Shown piece by piece: positions 57,155 through 64,000 of a DNA stretch of 64,000 nt (positions are counted from its first letter, which is position 1; each line of letters begins with the position of its first letter). A program made the position numbers and the translations under genes. Source of the DNA: Hydnum rufescens UP504 (taxonomy: Eukaryota; Basidiomycota; Agaricomycetes; Cantharellales; Hydnaceae). Below the pieces are notes generated by a model. The model was not told the DNA's origin. It made no database searches and saw only the letters and a list, made by a program, of their open reading frames with translations. Where the stretch lies: NCBI GenBank assembly GCA_014904985.1, contig MU128911.1, positions 195,118 to 259,117 of the forward strand, in the 5' to 3' direction.

Positions 57155-60100
57155 ATGTCTTTGCTGGCAAAGTTCTCTCGCTCTCAGACACCACCAGTCA
57201 ATGACCTACCGCCCCCGGCGGATAATGACCGATTCAAGTCTTCGAAGCCACCAACAAGCGGTCCTAGAGGAGCTACTCTGCCCAAGTCGTTCACCCTACC
57301 TTCTTACTTGCCATCTGCACCCCTGGCGTCGGCTCCCAACCTCGCAGGTCGTCGAAAACAGCCTCCAAATTTGGATTACATCAATTACCTTTGTCTTCAA
57401 CCCGATCTCGTGCTGCTCAATCGCAAGTTACCCCGATTTCAATCCACCCAGTGCCCCATCAAGTACCCGTGCTTCATTTACCAACAGACCAAGCGAGACC
57501 CCTCCTGTTGAGGTCTCGCTCGCCCCAACCCCAGCCCCTTCTGGGTTGCGAAACATCTTCACCAGATCTCAAACACCCCAACTCCAGGGGTCTCAACAGA
57601 TGGCATCCATATCCAACAATATTCACAAGGATATAGGGACAATGGAGACCCAATCCCGATCGACAAAGGAGCGGGAGGTACAAACTGCGTCTAGCTCCGG
57701 CGCAAATGGGCTGCCACCGCCGCCACCGGGAAAAGACGATGTGGGACCGAGTATTCTCCAGAAGGGTCCCTCACAAATGGTTTGCTTTCACATTACCCAT
57801 GTCCTGAGTCTCAGATGCGGTGCTGAATGTTTGTGGATTTTGATTATAGCATGGACATGCGGCTAATACGGCAGCCACGGAACGCAAAAGGACAGGCTCA
57901 ACATGGGGTTCGTATCTGATGCCACCGAAATCTTCCGAGAAACGCGAACGTTCCACCCCGAACACTGACGTCAGATTAGAAGTGAGTTGGCGCATTCAAT
58001 TGTCTATTTTCAAGTATAACAAGTATGTATATGCATGCAGAATCATCCTCAGACCATTCCTTTACGGTTAAAACCATCGTCGAGGGATCTTCAATCCCAA
58101 TATGAGCGTTCCAAGCCATCCCTTCCAACGGCCGTTGCAAATACGCAATCTGTTTCCTTGCGCGCCCCTACTCAACCTGCGCATGGTCCCCAAATTCTAG
58201 TCCAACAGTCGCAATCCACGCCTCTTGTGCCTGCATCCCGTGCGCCTAGGGAACCACGTGAGACCAAGCCGTCCAAAGTCTACGCCGATCGTTCATCAGC
58301 CGAACATCCTGACCACCCTAGCGTGGTTGAGGTGGTTTCTCGTCAAAGTTCGCGGAACACCATGACAACGACATACGTGACCGCCAAGTCCTCTCAAGCG
58401 CAAGCGATACCCCTAGCATCTGCTCCATCTCATCACAACCATTCATACATATCGCCACTCAATGCAACAACGGAGTACACCGAAAGCTCCCCTGGAAGAG
58501 AGAGTCTTCTTACTCCTTCATCTCTTGCAGCCAGTTATCCCCTCCCGTCGGAAGCATCGCCCCCAGCCCATCAACAACCTGTGTTGTATAATCCTTCAAA
58601 GCCTTTGCCTCCCATCGTACGATCTCCTGCCCCACCCCCCTCGCTTCCACTTCAAAATCATAGATCAAAGGATACACTGCATGACAATATCAAGATTCCT
58701 CAGGATGAGAAACATGAAGTGAAGTTGGATACCCAAATAAATCCGCCCTCGCCGCCACTCAGCCTACAAGTGTCATCTTCGTCGACCCCATCCTCGCACC
58801 AATCGTCCCCAACTTCGTCATTCCATTCCATTCAATCCACTGTTGAATTCAGTCAACCACCAGCATCTGACGCACGGCCTCCTGTGATAACTTTGCATCC
58901 TTCAGAGAAATCTAATAAAGCCAGCCCATCAGGGACATCTTCCAGTACCTCCATTATGCCTCAGAGCCCAGCCGGGTTAGGGAATCCTCATGTTACCATG
59001 ACATCGGTTCTCGTCTCCAATATTGGTTCATGCTTCCACTGGCTCTGTTCCTCGACAAGAGGCATCTCCTGCACGAATCTCACCAGTGCAATCGCCTGCT
59101 ATTATATCGCGTCCAGTGGAAGCCAGGGGATCAGCGAAGCCCAGGGAGTCTCCATCCCCACCATTAGTTTCCCCTCCTATTCCAGACCCTCTACCACCTC
59201 CAGAGGTTACTGTGCCTTCTGTTTCTCCGGCTCGATTGTCATCGCCAACGTCACTCCAGCTCCGATGATTCCCTCGTTTCCGCTGTCCCCTCCAATGACG
59301 TCTCCTCGAATTGTGACGTCTCCAACCGCGGTCATCGGCGGGTCGGCGAAGTCCCGTGTCACCCCCAAATCTATACCATTGCCTGCTTCAACTCTTGCTT
59401 CTCCAAGCCCTGCACCAATAATAGAGCTAGAGCCTACACCCACTCCAGTCCGAGTCCAATCTCCTATTGCAACGTCGCTTCCGATAGTTGCATCTCCACC
59501 AGTGGCTACTTCTCCGATGGTCGCGTCTCCACCAACAGCGAATGGATTGGCGAAAGCTCGCCTACTTCCACGTGCTGCCTCGCTTCCTATGCACGTCCCC
59601 AGTGATTCTGGTCCCACACTGGCAACAGAGACTGTTCCAGCTCGAATCTCCCCGGTTCAATCCCCCACCCCTCGAGCAGTTTCGATGGTGAAGTCCCCTC
59701 CGCTCCCGGCGTCTCCACTTGAAAGTAGCGGACTGGGGAAATCTCGTGCGCCTGCGGCATTCCCTTCATTACAGAAGTCTTCTCCTGTTTCCTCTGATCC
59801 TGTGGCTGCGTCAGAGCCTGCCCCACCACGTGTCTCTCCATCTCATTCGCCTATCATGACATTACCTCCAACGATGGGATCGCCTCCAACTGTGACGTCA
59901 CCTGCCGCTTTCGCCCCTTTGTCTCCGGCAACTGGAGTCCCTGTGGTACCTGTACCTATCGATGAATTCGAGAATGCACTTGCATTGGTGTTCCGCTCCA
60001 TTGGTCGTGGACCAGTGGCCATGCCTCCTATTGAGCATGCGCCCGACCATGATGTGCTTACCTCGACGTTTACTACTTATGCTGTGGAATCTCCTGCTGA

Positions 60101-61813
60101 TAATTCATTGCGGAGTGCTAAGTCTCCGATTTTTGGTGCTCCAGAACTAGGTATAGGATCCCTATTGACCTCGCCGGCCCAGGATCTCACGATGCACTCT
60201 ACTCCAGGATCACCCAGTGTGGCGTCCCCTTTCGTCGCACCACAGACGCGACTCTCTGACGTTCCTCTAACCCCCAGGGAGTCTTCCGCGCGGCACCTAC
60301 CTACACAAAAACCCCTGCCCTCCTCCCCAATCCTTTCTCCTCATCAAGCTCCCCCACTATTTTGTCTCCCATTATCCGAACTTCCCTCAGTGCTACCCAG
60401 AACCGCAGAGAGTACCTCATCCGGTTACTGTTACGGATGTCCATCCGCGGTCTCCCCCAGTTCGGACTGTTGGGACGGTGTCCAGCCCTTCACATATGAC
60501 ATTCAGTCAGCCACTTGCAGACTCATTGTTTCAAGTTCTTTCTGCTGGTGGAGTGATCGGTCCAGCCCCTTCGTCGGTTAGGGATACAAGTCTTGCACTT
60601 GGGCCTGCGTCTATCCTAGCTCAATCACCGTTGAATCGGACTAGGCCGGTGCCACCGCCAATCCCGGTGCGCTCCCCAGAGCGCCGACCTAGTCTCCCTT
60701 CTCGTCCTTCCTCTCCTAGTCCTCCCCCGGTACTATCTCCCCGTCCAAGTCATCCCCAATCACCCACATTACCACGTTCTCCTCCTCAGGCGATCTCCCC
60801 TCCTATAATTAGCCGGCCCATGCCATCGACTCCCAAGAATGTGACACCTGCTCTTGTCGGTAAGCCTTCTATAATCCGTGCCGAGGCTGCGCCCGTCCCA
60901 CCCTCAGCATCCCCCCCTCCATCACGCCCTCCCACTCCAGTATCCACCCAAACCAACCGGCCAACACCGCCTAGTTTGCTTCGGCCTTCATCTCCTCCAG
61001 TTATTCGGAGTTCCTCGACCCCCAATCTTGGGGAGAGTCAGCCCATACCGGCTAAAAAGGAGCAAGCAAGCTCATTCCGCTTCTGGAGGTCTAGTCGAAG
61101 TCATTCACCTGCCCATTTGAATGTTCTATCGCCTCCAGCCACTCCTTCGATAGACGTCACTCCACCCGTTCGCCCTCCCACCCCGTTTTCCTGGCAATCG
61201 TATGATCAAAGTTCGCATCGTATGGGTCTACCCGTACCTCGGTTCAATCACTTCGAGACTTGGTAGTGCCTCCACGCGCCACCAAATCATCTATTGAGAC
61301 TCTCGCCAGGGCCTCTGCGCGCATCCACACACAGTTCGCGCATCAACGATCCCTCTGTCCCAAAAAGCATCCCCTTTGGCATTCTTGAATCGCGGAAAGC
61401 ACGTTCGGACGCTGTCTTCTGTTTCCATGGAAGCAATCGGTTCCCAAACCCAGGTACGTTGGATTCTTACAGGACCAGGTTCCATGCACTCGACACGATA
61501 TCGCCTCCTGCCAGACTGTAGTTGGTTCGATGATAGATGGCCTTCGAGCAGAGGACCTTACGAATTCTCGCCCCCTCCTTCTCCGCCACCTGTGGACTCG
61601 CGGGTGAAGAATTGGTTCGACGGCCTGGATGCGGTGCCACAAACCCTGAAGGTTAGAAAACCCGGAGTTACATTCGAGATAGATCATACGAGCAGTCCTG
61701 TCGCGAGTATGCCGGTGTTAATGGCTCGAGAGAATGGGTGCCTTTCCCACAGTCAGAAAGTCAGACGGATTAGGACTAATTGTTTATTGCCAACGTTCTT
61801 CGGCAAATTGTAG
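57155..61813 (+). CDS. Large Ser/Pro-rich low-complexity protein
   Basis: I do not recognise a domain. The ATG at 57155 opens MSLLAKFSRSQTPPVNDLPP. Spliced segments then give SSGANGLPPPPPGKDDVGPS, HGHAANTAATERKRTGSTWG, and a frame of more than 800 codons (58035-60581) dominated by Ser, Pro, Thr and Ala with SPP/TSP motifs and two PARISPVQSP repeats. The last parts are SSFRFWRSSRSHSPAHLNVL and FDGLDAVPQTLKVRKPGVTF then EIDHTSSPVASMPVLMAREN. The repeat-like character switches frame at about 59030, 59265 and 60390, and again near 61270. Either introns are missed or small indels are present, so the exact protein cannot be given. Disordered, probably a scaffold or signalling adaptor; nothing proves that. 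It could be two adjacent genes. Confidence 0.55.
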
Positions 61814-61966
61814 TACATTAATGGTCTCGCGTACGTCTACAGTTTCAATGCTCAGATTTTCATAGTGCAGAATAGGTGTTCTGGTATCTGTGCGGTCGAA
61901 TGCAAAGTGCAAAAAAAGGGATGATGCTTATCACGCGGGTTTCCTTCCATATCTCTGCCCCCATAC
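61814..61966. other. Short convergent intergenic gap
   Basis: This gap holds the 3' ends of the Ser/Pro-rich gene and CHO1. No other feature was seen. Confidence 0.4.
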
Positions 61967-62829
61967 TCATAGCTTCGGAACGCGGAGCGTTTTACTGACC
62001 ATCGCCGCTGCCCAAGCGACAAATGTGAAACTGAGAAGGTGAATCTCTCCACTCTCTCCTGGCTTGCCCCATAATACCGTAGTTCCCAGAGGAATACCTT
62101 CGCCGCCCTCGATCCAGCCCTTCTTGGTCCAGTATGCAATGACGGATACGATGCCGAGACTGGAAGGGATAGGGAGCCCCTCGAAGTACTGCGCCTTCCC
62201 AGAAGTGTCTTTTGGCACAAGGGCTACGGTGGCGTTAAAGCGAGCAAGGCGAGCGAGGCCCGAACATATGAACCCAGTGAGGACGATACTGTCGAGAAGG
62301 GTGCGGAAGCCGACAGTGAAAGCCAATAGTGCAGGCGCGACTCCAAATGATATCTAAGGTAGCATATCATTCATTATTAGTGAATCGAACGTTAGGGCGC
62401 TTGAAAGAAAATGACGGAGATATGACAATGAACGTACCAAGTCGGCCAAGCTATCCAACTCTTGACCCAGCAAGCTGGAACTCTTGCGCCACCGGGCCAC
62501 CTTTCCATCGAAGAAATCGAACATGAGGCCCGCGACAGGGAATGCGATCGCATGCCAGAGGTAGTACTTGTCGTTGGTGATCAAGTACCTCGCCGAGGAG
62601 AATATGGACATGGAACCGCAGAAACCGTTCATAATAGTGACAAGGTCTGCCAACCGAAAGTTACTGCTCGAACAGGGGGGGGGGTCAAATTGAATACCTC
62701 GGCGGTCACGAATGACGATAGGGCGCACCGAACAAGAGAGAAATGGCCATCAGTGTCCTTGTACTGCTGCAACACAATTTCGTCCTTCTCTGCTTTTATT
62801 GGCGTCTTGTTGCGGCGCTGGCTAGCCAT
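61967..62829 (-). CDS. CHO1: CDP-diacylglycerol-serine O-phosphatidyltransferase (phosphatidylserine synthase)
   Basis: CHO1 makes phosphatidylserine from CDP-diacylglycerol and serine in the ER membrane, the first step of the CDP route to phosphatidylethanolamine and phosphatidylcholine. The protein begins [20 protein letters not shown] then [14 protein letters not shown]. It is joined by an intron to [20 protein letters not shown], the usual first membrane helix. The CDP-alcohol phosphotransferase motif is complete: [12 protein letters not shown] followed by [12 protein letters not shown] (DGxxAR, then G and two Asp at standard spacing). Exon 3 has [40 protein letters not shown] and [12 protein letters not shown], typical of fungal Cho1. 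It ends [13 protein letters not shown]. Two introns. Length is close to the yeast protein. Confidence 0.93.
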
Positions 62830-63555
62830 TAGGAGCCCTTAGGATCAATTGTCACGAGGGTCTTTGAGGAAGGGTCTATGGACCGGAACTTGCCAGTCCC
62901 TGTCGAGGGCGAGTTGAAATATGCCAGGCAATAACGTCCCTTAATCCCAAAGGACGGACAGCAGAGATAACACCTCCATACGAGTCGCCCATGCTTACGC
63001 GTGGACAGGCTGATGGTTCGAATAGCCTTCACGCCAAGGCTGCCAAGCCCCTCATGCTCGTATTTTATATATACAGCTTCTGCTCGTGTGCCCCTATATG
63101 ATTCAGTTCATTCCCTCCAACTCGGCTCACTTACTGGAATGTAGGCCCATGGCAGGAATAGCGAGAGGACCTTATCTCTTACGAGAGTCGTGCCCTAGCT
63201 AGTTTATTGCTAGTGAGATGCTTCACCTTGGAAACAACCAGCTCATATACTGGGGATGGCCCAAGCACGCGGTGTTTCCTTCATCCTAGCAATTATGTGA
63301 ATCAAATCCCTCCCAATACCATCCAAGGTCGCAGTGGCATAAGGCACGATAATGTCGTTGCAACCCGGATCCCGACGTTCAGCGAATACGAGCCAGAGAG
63401 TGCGGCCTAACAAGTCTACCAATATTTTCAGATGAAGGAGGGTTCAAGTCATCACGCTCTGAGATTAGTCCCGCCGGACGGTATATTATTCCCCCTACAA
63501 CGGGGCCACCCTTAAGGCTACGAGACGATTGGCTCTGTCTCGCCAAGCGTCCCAC
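62830..63555. other. Intergenic, no gene seen
   Basis: No supported coding sequence. Short frames at 62829-63032 (-) and 63207-63410 (+) have no motif. A TATATATA stretch near 63066 could be a promoter element for CHO1 but is about 235 bp upstream. Confidence 0.45.
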
Positions 63556-64000
63556 TCACACGCGCCGCCCCCATCTTCGCCACAAAAGACCAGACATCGC
63601 ACTCGCCCACATAATATCGCGGTACAGACCATAAATGTAGGGGTCCAGCAGCCCTTCCCTCGACATATGGGGCCTTGCCCAGACTGAGAGCGCCGAACAT
63701 GATCGGATACCGCTGCGTACAACAGCGTGAAGATGGGGGTCCCAAGGAAAGGCGCGTACGAAATCGTGCCAAAGTTTCGAGCTACGTGTCTGGAGCCCCA
63801 TATCGCTTCTGTCAGCGATGGCACCACAGTCCTGCAATGGAGTAAGTGCAAAAAAAAAAAGTTTTTGGGAGGGGGTATGAGAACGTAGGTGTTGTGAAAC
63901 GTTGAAAAATTAGACGTGCCAGATCATCCCGTATGCGGCACCCGTCCCAAGACTCAAAATCCACAGATCGTTCGAAGATGTAATACCCCAGGCCATCCAT
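63556..64000 (-). CDS. Nodulin-like/MCH1-type MFS transporter, C-terminal part, cut by window edge
   Basis: The first visible exon reads SSNDLWILSLGTGAAYGMIW. A GC-AG intron (63832-63919, donor CTG|GCACGT) joins it to TVVPSLTEAIWGSRHVARNF and GTISYAPFLGTPIFTLLYAA plus VSDH. The WxLSxGxGxxYGxxW...WG...ARNxG.....P.LG pattern is that of nodulin-like MFS proteins, including fungal MCH1 of the vacuole membrane. After TFMVCTA the natural ending WASAMSGLLWRRWGRRV, with its stop at 63556, lies one base out of frame, so a small indel or an unrecognised intron must be present. The 5' half of the gene is outside the window. Substrate unknown. Confidence 0.6.
63832..63919 (-). other. GC-AG intron in the edge MFS gene
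   Basis: The donor is ATCTG|GCACGT and the acceptor is ATTGCAG, 88 nt. TG plus G gives Trp and the frame GMIWTVVPSLTEAIWG. The competing GT donor two codons away breaks the frame. Confidence 0.65.

Noticed and set aside
59207..59617. Minus-strand frame inside the Ser/Pro-rich gene
   Set aside because: Gly/Asp/Val-rich shadow of the Ser/Pro repeats.

Overview
The window is eukaryotic nuclear DNA from a filamentous basidiomycete, most likely an Agaricomycete. A Ceratobasidiaceae/Rhizoctonia-type genome is my guess, not something the sequence proves. The evidence is intron-dense genes (many introns of about 45-85 nt), small exons, genes packed on both strands, and families typical of these fungi: an O-fucosyltransferase-like membrane protein, a LEA_2 membrane protein, a Sog2 leucine-rich-repeat protein, NSE1, MSS51 and RXT2. 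I see no bacterial or viral genes, no CRISPR array, no rRNA or tRNA gene, and no biosynthetic gene cluster.

Layout, left to right. 0.5-7.7 kb: N-myristoyltransferase (+), an unrecognised coiled-coil protein (-), a LEA_2 membrane protein (+), a degenerate repeat patch and Ran GTPase (+). 8-20.3 kb: RAD54 (-), a DHA1-like MFS transporter (+), splicing factor SLT11/RBM22 (-), MTC1-like protein (+), RXT2 (-) and SUMO protease ULP1 (-). 21-27.4 kb: a Yippee zinc-binding protein (-), a small orphan protein (+), a Ras-like GTPase (+) and methylenetetrahydrofolate reductase (+). 27.5-36.2 kb: an APC15-like acidic protein (-) divergent from MCM7 (+), then an M13 zinc metallopeptidase (-) divergent from MSS51 (+). 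36.2-43.8 kb is gene-poor: a cupin protein, degenerate TE-like DNA and an O-fucosyltransferase-like gene. 43.8-64 kb: a xylitol/L-arabinitol-type dehydrogenase (+, with a frameshift), COA8-like COX assembly factor (+), SOG2 (-), an EF-hand protein (-), phosphatidylinositol synthase (-), a mitochondrial Msp1/ATAD1-type AAA ATPase (+, with a frameshift), NSE1 (-), a large Ser/Pro-rich protein (+), phosphatidylserine synthase (-), and the 3' part of a nodulin-like/MCH1-type MFS transporter cut by the right edge.

The content is mostly core housekeeping: DNA replication and repair (MCM7, RAD54, NSE1), cell cycle and chromatin (APC15, RXT2, ULP1), phospholipid synthesis (PIS1, CHO1), mitochondrial COX biogenesis (MSS51, COA8), nuclear transport (Ran) and morphogenesis signalling (SOG2, Ras). 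There is no operon-like logic, but several gene pairs are divergent with only 44-85 bp between start codons.

The most unusual feature is splicing. In at least four genes the conserved reading frame can only be kept by using GC-AG introns, with two more tentative cases. I also found two clear one-base frameshifts in otherwise intact conserved genes; these look like assembly errors or fresh lesions. I did not find a convincing new biological system. All exon structures were inferred by eye from splice signals and family similarity.
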